A DNA stretch of 64,000 nt from Devosia sp. (GCF_025809055.1 NZ_CP075529.1:1860001-1924000), one strand, 5' to 3'; counted from the first letter of the stretch, positions 51,413 through 60,739 are shown. Numbers and translations: made by a program. Notes: generated by a model from the sequence alone, not told the origin.

Positions 51413-51476
51413 GGGATTTGAACCCCCGACACATGGATTATGATTCCACTGCTCTAACCAACTGAGCTACTCCGCC
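51400..51476 (-). tRNA. tRNA-Met (CAU), elongator type
   Basis: On the minus strand the 77-nt gene begins GGCGGAGTAGCTCAGTTGG and ends with an encoded CCA. The 7-bp acceptor stem (GGCGGAG/CTCCGCT), D-arm, T-arm GGGGGTTCAAATCCC and anticodon loop ATCATAA with anticodon CAU are all intact. The lysidine-type isoleucine tRNA and the initiator differ in the acceptor and anticodon stem, so elongator methionine is favoured. Confidence 0.93.
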
Positions 51477-51622
51477 CCAAGGGGCCACCAGCGCTGTTTC
51501 GCCGGTGCGCGCCTTACTAAGGTTGCGAGCCTTACCCTGTCAAGCGCCAGCCGAAGGCGCAGAGGCATTTTCCCGCTGCCCATTTTTCTTGCCAAAGCCG
51601 GCGGCGCGGCGTCATCTCCGGC

Positions 51623-51976
51623 GTGAACCGTGTGGACCTTTGCCAAGTGGATAGTTTTGATCGCCTGCCCGAGAGCGGCACCATTGCTCTCATCGCCACC
51701 TTTACCGCACGCGCCGGCCATGCAGAGGCGGTGGACGGCCTGCTGGCCGAATTCGCGGCCAAGGTTCGCGCGGAACCCGGCAATATCGCCTTCGACTGCT
51801 ATCGCGACGCCGCTGACCCGAAAAAATTCATCGTCCACGAGATCTATCGCGACAAGGCCGCCTTCGCCGCCCATATCGGCGCCGCCTCCGGGGCGAGCTT
51901 CAACGCGGCATTGCAGCACCTGATCGTCGAGCCGAACTCGGTTCTCACCTTTCTCTCGCCGCTGACGAGCGCCTGA
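51623..51976 (+). CDS. Antibiotic-biosynthesis-monooxygenase-domain protein
   Basis: This 117-aa protein has one ABM domain: IALIATFTARAGHAEAVDGLLAEF at the N-terminus and FDCYRDAADPKKFIVHEIYRDKAAFAAHI in the middle, a ferredoxin-like fold that dimerises. Related proteins (for example YgiN) act on quinols or small aromatics. The start is GTG 51623 or 51632. It is 112 nt upstream of a ring-cleaving dioxygenase on the same strand, a pairing that suggests a hydroquinone/quinone detoxification unit. Confidence 0.8.
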   Translation: MNRVDLCQVDSFDRLPESGTIALIATFTARAGHAEAVDGLLAEFAAKVRAEPGNIAFDCYRDAADPKKFIVHEIYRDKAAFAAHIGAASGASFNAALQHLIVEPNSVLTFLSPLTSA

Positions 51977-52088
51977 GCCACTGTTCAAAAATCCGCACCA
52001 ATCCGTTGCGACTGACGCCCTTTCATGCGCAACACGCGGCCCATACATTTCTCGTCGAACCCGGCGCATGGGCGCCGCATGAGGAGAC

Positions 52089-53045
52089 ATGACCATGACA
52101 CTCGAACTGGGCGGTATCCATCACCTGACGGCCGTAACCGCAGACGCCCCGCGGAACCTCAAATTCTATACCCAGACCCTGGGCATGCGGCTGATCAAGA
52201 AGACGGTGAACCAGGACGATACTTCGGCCTATCACCTGTTCTACGGCGACGGCGTTGCCTCGCCGGGCGCCGACCTGACCTTCTTCGATTTCAACACGAT
52301 GCGCGAACAGCGCGGCAACCATACTGTGGGCCGCACCGGATTGCGCGTCGACAGTGAAGAGACGCTGAAATGGTGGAAGGAGCATCTGCAAGCCAACCAG
52401 GTGTCAACATCCGGCATCAAGGATCGCTTCGGGCACCTGTCCCTGGATTTCGAGGATTTCGAAGGCCAGCGTTTCCGCCTCGTGGTCGACGCCAACAATA
52501 CCGTCATCCCCTGGGAAAAATCCCCGGTACCGGCTGACAAGCAGATCATCGGTCTGGGGCCCATCACCCTGTCCGTGCCCAAGCTCGAACCCACCGATGC
52601 CATGCTGACGCGTGTCATGAACATGCGCCAGGTCCGCCACTATCCGGCCCGCGAGCGCGGCGGGGAAACCTTCGTTTATGAAATGGGTCCGGGCGGCCCG
52701 GCCGCGGAACTGCATGTTTCAGTCGATCCGAGCCTGCCCAATGCCAGGCCCGGTGCCGGCGGCGTTCATCACGTCGCCTTCCGTACGCCGGATCAGGACA
52801 GCCTGCGCCAGTGGATCGAGCGGATAAACGGCTTCGGCATCCGCTCCTCGGGCGAGGTCGAGCGCTTCTACTTCACCTCGCTCTATTTCCGTGAGCCCAA
52901 CGGCATCCTGTTCGAGATCGCCACCGACGTTCCTGGCTTTGCCGCCGACGAGCCGATGGAAAGCCTCGGCGAAACCCTGGCCCTGCCGCCCTTCCTCGAA
53001 GGCCGCAGGGCCCAGATCGAGGCGGGCCTCAAGCCGCTGGTCTAA
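52089..53045 (+). CDS. Ring-cleaving dioxygenase, VOC family (MhqO-like)
   Basis: This 318-aa protein has two glyoxalase-type VOC domains. Iron ligands are seen at H11/H12 (GGIHHLTAVT), near residue 228 (GGVHHVAFRT) and E near 276 (NGILFEIATDVPGF). The family includes MhqO and related hydroquinone-responsive dioxygenases and chlorohydroquinone dioxygenases. It likely opens a (substituted) hydroquinone ring. A near-perfect terminator palindrome follows. The context with the ABM protein fits a quinone-stress role. Confidence 0.88.
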   Translation: MTMTLELGGIHHLTAVTADAPRNLKFYTQTLGMRLIKKTVNQDDTSAYHLFYGDGVASPGADLTFFDFNTMREQRGNHTVGRTGLRVDSEETLKWWKEHLQANQVSTSGIKDRFGHLSLDFEDFEGQRFRLVVDANNTVIPWEKSPVPADKQIIGLGPITLSVPKLEPTDAMLTRVMNMRQVRHYPARERGGETFVYEMGPGGPAAELHVSVDPSLPNARPGAGGVHHVAFRTPDQDSLRQWIERINGFGIRSSGEVERFYFTSLYFREPNGILFEIATDVPGFAADEPMESLGETLALPPFLEGRRAQIEAGLKPLV

Positions 53046-53076
53046 AAAAACCGCCGGGTGGACATGTCCACCCGGC
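53044..53076 (-). terminator. Bidirectional terminator, VOC gene / VWA gene
   Basis: A perfect 24-nt palindrome (53053-53076; 12-nt arms GCCGGGTGGACA and complement) is followed on the minus strand by a run of seven T. It ends the VWA operon and, with a weaker T-run, the VOC gene. Confidence 0.82.
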
Positions 53077-53134
53077 GCTTCTGTTCAGGGCCCCCATCGG
53101 CATTGCCGAGCCGGTGAGGGATGCCGGCTGGTCC

Positions 53135-55222
53135 TCAGCGCTCCGATCCAACGTCCGGCTTCAAGAGCGCCGCCATATCCACCAGCCGGATGAACTCGGC
53201 GCGATAGCCACCCTCGTCAGCGCCACGCCCGGCCTGCGCCAGGGACTTGATCTGGCTCCAGTTCATGCCCGAGCCATAGGCGCTCGACTTGAGCTTCTGC
53301 CCGAAGGCAGCGACGGCGGCGGCGAACTGCGCATCGGCCCCGGCGGCTTCGATCGTCTCGTAGGAGACATCGGCAGTGACCGGCACCTCGATGAGCTGGC
53401 TCACATCGCTGTCCGGCAGCTTGTAGCGCATCTTGAGGAAGGCGAGTTCGGAGCTGTCCTCAACCGCGCCGACCGTGCCATAGCGCAGCGGATCGACCTG
53501 TTCTCCACCCGAACCCACCGGCGTGATTTCATAAAGCGCGGTCACCGTTGTGCCGGCCCCGACATCGCCGGCATCGACCGCGTCATTGTTGAAATCCTCG
53601 CGGTTGAGCGCGCGGGTTTCGTAGCCGATGAGGCGGTATTCGGCGACCTGGGCGGGGTTGAACTCCACCTGCACCTTCACATCCTTGGCAATGGTGTGCA
53701 GCGTGCCGCCGATTTCCTCGACCAGCACTTTCTTGGCCTCGGCAAAGCTCGAAATATAGCTGGCATTGCCATTCCCGTTCTGCGCCAGGGCCTGCATGGT
53801 GGCGTCATCGAGATTGCCGCGCCCGAAACCGAGCACGGAAAGGCTGATGCCGCTTGCCCGCTTGTCGGCGATGAAGTCCTCGAGCGCCGCCGGATTGTCG
53901 ATACCGACATTGAAGTCGCCATCGGTGGCCAGGATCACGCGATTGGTGCCATCGGCAATCTTGGCCTGTTCGGCCAGCCGGTAGGCAAGTTCGATCCCCT
54001 GCGCCCCGGCCGTGCTGCCACCGGCCCAAAGCTGGTCGAGTGCAGCCATGATCGACGCCTTGTTGTCGGCGCTGGTCGGCTCCAGCGCCACCCCGGCCGA
54101 GCCGGCATAGGTGACGATCGATACCGTATCATTGGCCGAAAGCTGGTCGAGCAGCAGGCCGAAGGCGCGCTTGAGCAGCGGCAGCTTGTCCGGCGCGTCC
54201 ATCGATCCCGAAGTGTCGATGAGAAACACCAGATTGCTCTTGGTGTCGGCCAGGACCGGCTCAAATCCCTTGATGCCGATCTGCAGGATCTGCGTCTTGT
54301 CGTTCCAGGGCGTCGGAAACAGTTTCACGTCGGGCGCAAAGGGCGTCTCGGCGTCTGCGGCAGCCGGATAATCATAGGGGAAATAGTTGATCAGTTCCTC
54401 GATCCGGACCGCATCGCGCTCGGGCACATAGCCGTCTTCGAGCAGCCGCCGCACATAGGAATAGCTGGCCGTGTCGACATCGAGCGAAAAGGTCGAGACC
54501 GGCTCCTCGGCAGCGACCTTGAGCCGCTGCTCCTCAAAGCTGGTAAAACTGTCGCCGCTGGGTTCGCTCGTCTGGCTGGGCGGTGCATAGGTCATGTGGT
54601 CGGCCACCGCGCCACCGAGGGGTACGACCGACATGGTCTGCTGGCTGGGCGCCGCGCCGGTCTGCATCTGCCGGTTGACGGCCGAGGGCGCCGGCGCGGG
54701 CGCGGGCGCCACTTCCATCGTCGGTGCGGGCATGGGCTCCGCCATCACCATATCGGCGGCCGCTTCACCTTCGGCATCGACGACTGCCGGGGCAGCGGCC
54801 GGCTCGGCCTTGGCCCGTTCCTGTGGCGCTGCAACGACGACATCCTCGACCACGTCCTCTTCGACCACCGGCACGGTTGGCTGTGGCTCGGATCGCGTCC
54901 GGCTCGCCAGTTCGCTCGGGGTCAGAGCGGTGGAATTATAGAGCTGATAGCCAAGAGGCAGCAGCAGGAGGGCGATTGCGGCTGTACCGATGCCGACGGG
55001 AATGCGCTGGTCCATGATCGAAATCCTCTTCCAGGATGTGATGATGGACTTAAGACGCGAGCCCGCGCCGTTTCCTTTGGTGGCTGACGGATTTTTTTTG
55101 CGATTTTCTTCGGCGAAGGCCGTGCGGGCGGCTTCCAGGGCACGCTCACGCGCCTCCCGGCGCGGTGGTGGCGGGCTCGCCTTCAGGCTTTCGAATGGAT
55201 CGCGGTCTTCGGGAAAGCTCAT
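53135..55222 (-). CDS. VWA-domain membrane protein (YfbK-like), with sigma factor
   Basis: This 695-aa protein has a cytoplasmic N-terminus (about 1-72), one span (about 73-93), a long Pro/Ala/Glu-rich linker (about 100-200), then a VWA domain with an intact MIDAS motif DTSGSM (about 335-340), followed by a DUF3520-type C-terminal domain (FLKMRYKLPDSDVSQLIEVPV). It overlaps the ECF gene by ATGA. By position it may be the anti-sigma or sensor: a periplasmic VWA domain linked by one span to a small cytoplasmic part. That is inference. Confidence 0.88.
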   Translation of the reverse strand: MSFPEDRDPFESLKASPPPPRREARERALEAARTAFAEENRKKNPSATKGNGAGSRLKSIITSWKRISIMDQRIPVGIGTAAIALLLLPLGYQLYNSTALTPSELASRTRSEPQPTVPVVEEDVVEDVVVAAPQERAKAEPAAAPAVVDAEGEAAADMVMAEPMPAPTMEVAPAPAPAPSAVNRQMQTGAAPSQQTMSVVPLGGAVADHMTYAPPSQTSEPSGDSFTSFEEQRLKVAAEEPVSTFSLDVDTASYSYVRRLLEDGYVPERDAVRIEELINYFPYDYPAAADAETPFAPDVKLFPTPWNDKTQILQIGIKGFEPVLADTKSNLVFLIDTSGSMDAPDKLPLLKRAFGLLLDQLSANDTVSIVTYAGSAGVALEPTSADNKASIMAALDQLWAGGSTAGAQGIELAYRLAEQAKIADGTNRVILATDGDFNVGIDNPAALEDFIADKRASGISLSVLGFGRGNLDDATMQALAQNGNGNASYISSFAEAKKVLVEEIGGTLHTIAKDVKVQVEFNPAQVAEYRLIGYETRALNREDFNNDAVDAGDVGAGTTVTALYEITPVGSGGEQVDPLRYGTVGAVEDSSELAFLKMRYKLPDSDVSQLIEVPVTADVSYETIEAAGADAQFAAAVAAFGQKLKSSAYGSGMNWSQIKSLAQAGRGADEGGYRAEFIRLVDMAALLKPDVGSER

Positions 55223-55785
55223 AGCAGCCCCCTCAATGTCTTGCGGGCTTCGTGCACATGAAAGGAAACCGTCGCCTCCTTGATCCCCATGATCGCGGCG
55301 GCTTCGGCATGGCTGAGATCCTCGGCATAGACCAGCAGCACGGCATCGCGCTGCTTGTCCGGCAGGGCGCGCACCGCATCCCAGACCTGGCTGGTGGTCA
55401 CGGCCATTTCCTGTTCGGCCTCCTGATCAGCCGGCGCGACCTCCGCATAGGCGCTGGTCTGCCGGCCCCGTCTCTGCCCGGCCCGCAGGTGGTCGCGTGC
55501 CGCATTGATGGTGATGCGATAGACCCAGGAGGAAAAGGCGCTGCGCCCGTCAAACCGGCCGATGGCCTGACCGACCTTGACGCAAACCTCCTGGGCGATG
55601 TCCTCAGCGTCGCTGCGATTGCCGCACCAGCGCCACGCCGTTCTGTAGATGCGGTCGTAGTGATCCTCGATCAGCTCGGAAAAGGCCTCGGGATCGCCGT
55701 TGCGGGCGCGCACCACCAGGGCCTCGGTCAAGGCCTGGGGGTCTGGCGGGGGTGCGGCGGTCAGTCCCATGAGTTGTGCATGCAC
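55219..55785 (-). CDS. ECF sigma factor, paired with VWA protein
   Basis: This 188-aa sigma factor has region 2 (FSELIEDHYDRIYRTAWRWCGNRSDAEDIAQEVCVKV) and region 4 (LPDKQRDAVLLVYAEDLSHAEAAAIMGIKEATVSFHVHEARKTLR). It overlaps the VWA gene by 4 nt, replacing the usual short anti-sigma partner. The N-terminus may begin at MHAQ (55785) or at an internal MGLT (55770). Confidence 0.92.
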   Translation of the reverse strand: MHAQLMGLTAAPPPDPQALTEALVVRARNGDPEAFSELIEDHYDRIYRTAWRWCGNRSDAEDIAQEVCVKVGQAIGRFDGRSAFSSWVYRITINAARDHLRAGQRRGRQTSAYAEVAPADQEAEQEMAVTTSQVWDAVRALPDKQRDAVLLVYAEDLSHAEAAAIMGIKEATVSFHVHEARKTLRGLL

Positions 55786-55885
55786 GCTTTGTCTCTTCGG
55801 GCTATTCTAGAGGCTAAGACGATGCGCCCGGGAAAATCCTTTGGTGTCATCCAGAGTTTTTTCGCCTCTTTCGAAAGCAGGTGCC

Positions 55886-56071
55886 ATGACCAACGAAAAA
55901 CCCGGCCCCTTCGGCCTCAATCGCACCCGCATCTTTCTGCTCGCCCTCGGCGCCCTGGTGCTGGTCATCACCGTCTCGATGATGATGGGGGGCCTTGGCT
56001 CCTACAATGCCCTCAAGGAAGCCGCCAATGCGGCCAAGGAGCCAACGGCCGAACAGCTGAGCGGGGATTGA
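55886..56071 (+). CDS. Small single-pass membrane protein
   Basis: This 61-aa protein (MTNEKPGPFGLNRTRIFLL) has one hydrophobic segment (about 15-37) and an Ala/Lys/Glu C-terminus. It has no recognised family. It is divergent from the ECF sigma gene and could be one of its targets, but no promoter element was established. An in-frame start lies further upstream at 55841. Coding potential is supported by frame and placement only. Confidence 0.5.
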   Translation: MTNEKPGPFGLNRTRIFLLALGALVLVITVSMMMGGLGSYNALKEAANAAKEPTAEQLSGD

Positions 56072-56093
56072 TGGCGGCGCGGCCCTCCCCTCT

Positions 56094-56221
56094 CCCCTTG
56101 TGGGAGAGGGTGGATCGCGCGCAGCGCGAGACGGGTGAGGGGTTACTTCCCGCAAACGCCGTAACGCCTTGCTGATCCCGTACCCCTCATCCGCCCTTCG
56201 GGCACCTTCTCCCACAAGGGG
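56094..56221. repeat. Inverted intergenic repeat before mnmA end
   Basis: Two 14-nt arms CCCCTTGTGGGAGA (56094-56107) and its exact complement (56208-56221) face each other across 100 nt in the 291-nt non-coding gap between the small membrane protein and mnmA. Further CTTCTCC/GGAGAAG segments sit beside them. The type differs from the repeat at 12503. Confidence 0.6.
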
Positions 56222-56362
56222 AGAAGGAAGGTCGAGCCGGTGAGGGGGATGGTGCCAATTGCGCTGAGGGGCGGGTCATGGCAGACCCTCCACGCCCGTC
56301 GCGGCCTCCCGCTCATCCGGCATTGCGCGCCACCTTCTCCCGAGGGGGAGAAGAAATAGCGC

Positions 56363-57514
56363 CTAGGCCACCAGCGCCTGCGGCACCGCTTCGGCGATGA
56401 AGCCGCCGCCCAGCACCTCGCTGGTCGCCCCGTCATCGGCGTAGAACACGCAGGCCTGGCCCGGCGACACGCCATATTCGCCGCTGACCAGCGTCACATA
56501 GACGGCGCCATCGCGCATCTGGATCACCGCCGGCTGCGGGCCGCGGGTCGAGCGCACCTTGACCTCGACCGGAGCGCCATTGCCGGCGCTGGCCTCGGCC
56601 AGCGGAACCGCACCGAGCCAATTGACGTCGCGCAGGCGCACCGTATGGGTCTTGAGCGCCTCGCGCGGACCGACGATGACGCGGCCCGTGCGGTGATCGA
56701 GCTTGATCACATAAAGCGGTTCGCCCGCCGCGACGCCCAGGCCCTTGCGCTGGCCGATGGTGTAATGAACGATACCCTCGTGCATGCCGAGCACGCGCCC
56801 GTCGAGATGCACGATTTCCCCCGGGGACAGGGCCTCGGGGTGCATCTTGGCGATGATATCGGCATATTTGCCCTGCGGCACGAAGCAGATGTCCTGGCTG
56901 TCGTGCTTGTCGGCGATTTCGAGATCGAACTCGCGCGCCAGGTCGCGAACATCCTTCTTGCTCATGCCGCCTAGCGGAAAGCGCAGGAAATCGAGCTGTT
57001 CGGCCGTGGTCGCAAACAGGAAATAACTCTGGTCGCGGTCGCCATCGACCGGCCGGAACAATTGCCGCCGCCCATCGTCCCCCAGTCGCGTCTGCACATA
57101 GTGGCCCGTGGCCAGCACATCGGCGCCCAGATCCCGGGCCACTGCCATCAGGTCGACGAACTTGACCGACTGGTTGCAGGCGATGCAGGGCACGGGCGTC
57201 TCGCCCTGCTGATAGGCATTGGCAAAGGGCTCGATGACCGACGCCTTGAAGCGCTCTTCGTAGTCGAGAACATAGTGGGGAATGCCCAGTTTGGCCGCCA
57301 CGCGCCGCGCGTCGTGAATATCCTGGCCAGCGCAGCAGGCACCCTTGCGGTGCGTCGCCTCGCCGTGATCATAGAGCTGCAGGGTAATGCCCACCACTTC
57401 ATAGCCCTGGCGGGCCAGAAGTCCGGCGACGACTGAAGAGTCCACGCCCCCGGACATGGCGACGACGACGCGCGTGTCCTCCGGGCGCTTGGCGATATCA
57501 AGCGAATTCAACAT
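56363..57514 (-). CDS. mnmA: tRNA-specific 2-thiouridylase MnmA
   Basis: This 383-aa PP-loop enzyme thiolates the wobble uridine of Lys, Glu and Gln tRNAs. The ATP motif AMSGGVDSSV begins at residue 19. The catalytic cysteines are visible in GACCAG and VPCIACNQ, and the third in DSQDICFVPQG. The C-terminal sensing domain (SPGQACVFY) is complete. It is divergent from fliK by about 250 nt and ends near an intergenic repeat. Confidence 0.95.
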   Translation of the reverse strand: MLNSLDIAKRPEDTRVVVAMSGGVDSSVVAGLLARQGYEVVGITLQLYDHGEATHRKGACCAGQDIHDARRVAAKLGIPHYVLDYEERFKASVIEPFANAYQQGETPVPCIACNQSVKFVDLMAVARDLGADVLATGHYVQTRLGDDGRRQLFRPVDGDRDQSYFLFATTAEQLDFLRFPLGGMSKKDVRDLAREFDLEIADKHDSQDICFVPQGKYADIIAKMHPEALSPGEIVHLDGRVLGMHEGIVHYTIGQRKGLGVAAGEPLYVIKLDHRTGRVIVGPREALKTHTVRLRDVNWLGAVPLAEASAGNGAPVEVKVRSTRGPQPAVIQMRDGAVYVTLVSGEYGVSPGQACVFYADDGATSEVLGGGFIAEAVPQALVA

Positions 57515-57765
57515 CTTTTCTCGGTTCCGGTTGGGGTCAAGGGCCAGCGGAATGCGTGGGCGGCGTCATACGCCCAAGGGGGGCATCTGTCCATCATCAC
57601 CCGGCAGCTTTTGCCGGGGCTGGGCAGACTTGGCCGGGCCAGCCGCACACCCAATCCGCCCACAAGGGCGCCAAGCGCTTGATAAACAATCCCGTTTTCA
57701 AGCCGCAAAAACTGGCAAGGGTCTTGCATTGCCCTATCCGGAATTGTCTTTGCATCGAGGCCAAA

Positions 57766-59451
57766 GTGGCATCTCACCTGACCGTCAGCAGTTTCGCCTC
57801 CGGCGCCGCCCCCACCACGCGGTCCCTGTCCGGCCAGTCTGGCGCGGACCAGTCCGGCGGGCTGATGGGTCTGTTTGGGGCACTTTTGTCCGGCATTGCC
57901 GGGACGGAAACCGGCGCGGCCACCGCTGCCGCCAACAGCAGCCAAAGCCGCTTGGACTTCAATCTTGGCGATCTGGTCAAATTCGGCCTCGAAACCGGCG
58001 CGACCGGCGAAGATGGCGGCGACAGTCATGGTCTCGACCTGGCCCTCGCCCTGGCAGCACCCGCCCAGGCCCAGGTGACGCCCCAGCCGGTCGTCGACTT
58101 CATCGAGGCGCTCACCGCCCTCAAGATCAATCTCGATTCCGGCGAACCCATCGATCCGGGCCTGTTGGGTGACGTCGAGGAGAAACTGGGCGCGCTGAGC
58201 GCGGCACTGGGCCTCGACCTGGCGGCACTCGCCATTCCCGATGATTTCCAGGCCCTGCTTGAAAAGGTCGGCAATACCCATTCCGGCCTGACCGGAACCC
58301 TGAGCCAGTTGCTCGGCCCGCTGGCACAATCCTTCGATCAGGCCCTCGCTGGTGACAGCGATGACGCCAGCACCCATGCCAAGGTGACGGCCAGCACCGA
58401 CGCCGAGCTTCTCGCCCGCCTCAATAGCCTGGGCGACCGGATCGGCGCCCTGTTGTCGAGCCTCGGCAAGGGTGAGGTCTCGGCCGACAAGCTCGCTGCG
58501 CTGGGCCTCACGCCCGGCCAGCCCGCCGTAGCCGAGATCGAGCAGGCCATTGCCCGCTTCTCCGCCGGTATTCTGGCTGACGCCGAAACGGTGCCGCATG
58601 AGCCCGAACTGGCCACGCCGACCCTGAAGGTCACCGAAACGGTGATCTCCGGGCGCAGCGACGGCGAACCGGCCAAGACCACGCCGGGCACCAATTCGGC
58701 AGGCGTCGACACCAGCCGCGCCGTTGCCAGCACGGACCAGAAGTCGAGCGATGTCGACACCTCGGCCCGCGATGGCAAGAGCGACAGTGACGGGGGCAAT
58801 TCCAGCGAGCAGAAACCCTCCCGGAGCCCGGACACACCGGCCCTGCACGAGCGGGCGAAGGACAATGGGCCGCGCACACAGCCGGTTGCCGCCGCTCCGG
58901 CCGCTGCACCCACCGAAGTCAGCGAAGCCGCAACCGCACAGAACCACGGCACGCGGCTGGATGCCGTCGCCGCGCCTCGCGTCATTCAGGCCGGCTACCA
59001 GACCAGCCAGCAACAGCTCAACCTGCCCCAGATTGCCTTCGAACTCGCCCGCCAGGCCGGCGACGGCAATACCCGTTTCCAGATCCGTCTCGATCCGCCC
59101 GAATTGGGCAAGATCGATGTGCGCCTCGACATCGACACCTCCGGCAAGGTCAATGCCCGCCTGACGGTGGAAAAATCGGAAACGCTGGACCTCATGCAGC
59201 GCGACCAGCGCGCACTGGAACAGGCCCTGCGACAGGCAGGCCTCGATACCGGCAAGACCAATCTCGAATTTTCGCTGAAGCAGAACCCGTTTTCCGGCCA
59301 GGGCGCCGGTCAGGACCAGGCCGGGCACAAGGATGGCCCGGACAGTTCCAGCACCGACGGCCAGGCTGAAACGGCGGCCGAAGATGCGCTGCCTCTTGTC
59401 AATCTCTACCGCGGCACCCTGCAGGCCAGCGGCGTCAATATTATCGCGTAA
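57766..59451 (+). CDS. fliK: Flagellar hook-length control protein FliK
   Basis: This protein of about 561 aa has a low-complexity Ala/Gly/Ser/Thr/Asp-rich N-terminal two thirds and a conserved C-terminal Flg_hook domain (about 425-535): LDPPELGKIDVRLDIDTSGKVNARLTVEK followed by LREALRQAG-like ALEQALRQAGLD. FliK acts as a molecular ruler and switches the export gate from hook to filament. The GTG at 57766, with GAGG five bases before, starts at ASHLTVSSF; a longer frame reaches 57556 but is not family-like. Confidence 0.82.
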   Translation: MASHLTVSSFASGAAPTTRSLSGQSGADQSGGLMGLFGALLSGIAGTETGAATAAANSSQSRLDFNLGDLVKFGLETGATGEDGGDSHGLDLALALAAPAQAQVTPQPVVDFIEALTALKINLDSGEPIDPGLLGDVEEKLGALSAALGLDLAALAIPDDFQALLEKVGNTHSGLTGTLSQLLGPLAQSFDQALAGDSDDASTHAKVTASTDAELLARLNSLGDRIGALLSSLGKGEVSADKLAALGLTPGQPAVAEIEQAIARFSAGILADAETVPHEPELATPTLKVTETVISGRSDGEPAKTTPGTNSAGVDTSRAVASTDQKSSDVDTSARDGKSDSDGGNSSEQKPSRSPDTPALHERAKDNGPRTQPVAAAPAAAPTEVSEAATAQNHGTRLDAVAAPRVIQAGYQTSQQQLNLPQIAFELARQAGDGNTRFQIRLDPPELGKIDVRLDIDTSGKVNARLTVEKSETLDLMQRDQRALEQALRQAGLDTGKTNLEFSLKQNPFSGQGAGQDQAGHKDGPDSSSTDGQAETAAEDALPLVNLYRGTLQASGVNIIA

Positions 59452-59463
59452 GGAGTTAGGACC

Positions 59464-60144
59464 ATGGCCGTCGACGGCGTTTCAGGATCGACCAGCAGTG
59501 TGATGTCAGGCTCGCGCAGCACCATTGCGCAGAACTTCGACACCTTCCTCAACATCCTCACCACCCAGCTCAAGAACCAGAATCCGCTGGATCCGCTGGA
59601 CACCAACCAGTTCACCCAGCAACTGGTCCAGTTCACCGGCGTGGAACAGCAGCTCAAGACCAATGACTTCCTCGAGGCCCTGCTGACCAATACGCAGCAG
59701 GCTTTCCGGGCCGATGCCGTCTCCTATATCGGCAAGCAGGTGACCGCCTCGGGCAAGACCGCCGAACTCAAGGATGGCGGCGCCTACTGGGCCTACAATG
59801 CCGACGCCAATGTCGCCAATGCCACGGTCACCATCAAGAACGCCGCCGGCAGCGTGGTCTATACCGAAACCGGTTCGCTCAATGCCGGTCCGGGCAGTTT
59901 CCTGTGGGACGGCATGGGTACCGACGGCAACAAGCAGGCCGACGGTGTCTATACGATCGAGATCAAGGGCACGAACCTGGCCGGCAACACCGTTCAGGTG
60001 TCCACATCGTCGATCGGCGTCGTCAGTGCCGTCGATTTCTCGGGCTCCGAGCCCATGCTGACCGTGGGCAAGAACAAGATCGCGCTGTCCGACGTGACCG
60101 ATGTGCGCCTCGTGACCGAGACCACGACCGACACCGGCGCCTGA
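59464..60144 (+). CDS. flgD: Flagellar hook-capping protein FlgD
   Basis: This 226-aa protein has an N-terminal FlgD signature (FDTFLNILTTQLKNQNPLDPLDTNQFTQQLVQFTGVEQQLKTN), then tudor/Ig-like domains (GPGSFLWDGMGTDGNKQADGVYTIEI). It caps the growing hook and lets FlgE subunits assemble. It starts 13 nt after fliK with SD AAGGAG, so the two form an operon. Confidence 0.95.
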   Translation: MAVDGVSGSTSSVMSGSRSTIAQNFDTFLNILTTQLKNQNPLDPLDTNQFTQQLVQFTGVEQQLKTNDFLEALLTNTQQAFRADAVSYIGKQVTASGKTAELKDGGAYWAYNADANVANATVTIKNAAGSVVYTETGSLNAGPGSFLWDGMGTDGNKQADGVYTIEIKGTNLAGNTVQVSTSSIGVVSAVDFSGSEPMLTVGKNKIALSDVTDVRLVTETTTDTGA

Positions 60145-60240
60145 TTTCCGGCCACATCGCCACCCAGACCCCGTTCGGCAACGAGCGGGGTTCTGGCTTG
60201 TCCCGCGCTGCCCACAATTGATTGATAATCCAGCCGTTTC

Positions 60241-60255
60241 TTAACCGGTTGTAAG
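60241..60255 (+). promoter_or_regulatory. CtrA-like box 1 before sciP
   Basis: TTAA (60241-60244), 7 nt, TAAG (60252-60255) fits the CtrA pattern TTAA-N7-TTAA at seven of eight positions if read with one mismatch. It lies 74 nt before the sciP ATG. Confidence 0.4.
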
Positions 60256-60262
60256 TTTCCCC

Positions 60263-60277
60263 TTAGGGGTATCTTAA
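60263..60277 (+). promoter_or_regulatory. CtrA-like box 2 before sciP
   Basis: TTAG (60263-60266), 7 nt, TTAA (60274-60277) has one mismatch to TTAA-N7-TTAA. It is 8 nt after box 1 and about 50 nt before the sciP ATG. Confidence 0.45.
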
Positions 60278-60328
60278 GGCCAATGGCCTACTCTCTTCTC
60301 ATATGGTCAGGTTTGAGTAGAGAGTAAA

Positions 60329-60607
60329 ATGACCGTACAGATGCGTCCCCGCGTGAAGTACGTTATCGGCCCGGACGGAAGTCCGCTGACGATAGCAGAT
60401 CTGCCTCCGGCCAATACGCGCCGTTGGGTGATCCGCCGAAAAGCAGAAGTTGTCGCCGCCGTTCGCGGTGGCCTGTTGAGCCTGGAAGAGGCCTGCGAGC
60501 GCTATACGCTCAGCGTGGACGAATTCCTCAACTGGCAGGCCGCGATCGACAAGCATGGACTTGCCGGTCTCAGGACAACCTGGATCCAGCACTACCGCGA
60601 AGGGTAG
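60329..60607 (+). CDS. sciP: CtrA inhibitor SciP (DUF1153)
   Basis: This 92-aa protein is the DUF1153 protein first described in Caulobacter as SciP, which binds CtrA and blocks CtrA-activated transcription in swarmer (G1) cells. The HTH core RRWVIRRKAEVVAAVRGGLLSLEEACERYTLSVDEFLNWQ is intact. CtrA-like boxes sit in front of it and before fliF, giving a likely feedback loop on flagellar genes. A terminator follows at 60709. Confidence 0.92.
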   Translation: MTVQMRPRVKYVIGPDGSPLTIADLPPANTRRWVIRRKAEVVAAVRGGLLSLEEACERYTLSVDEFLNWQAAIDKHGLAGLRTTWIQHYREG

Positions 60608-60708
60608 GAATTGGCGGGCCGCGCCGGGCAGCTTGCTCCGATGGCGTAGTCTGCGATTCCGTTCCCCCGAGCCCGGGTCGGACAGACCTGCCGGAACACA
60701 CACATTCG

Positions 60709-60739
60709 AACCCGCCCGCGCAAGCTGGCGGGTTTGTTT
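60709..60739 (+). terminator. Rho-independent terminator of sciP
   Basis: 8-bp arms AACCCGCC (60709-60716) and GGCGGGTT (60727-60734) enclose a 10-nt loop and are followed by TGTTT. It closes the sciP transcript about 100 nt after its stop. The rest of the 335-nt gap to fliF holds only the CtrA-like site at 60864. Confidence 0.75.
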
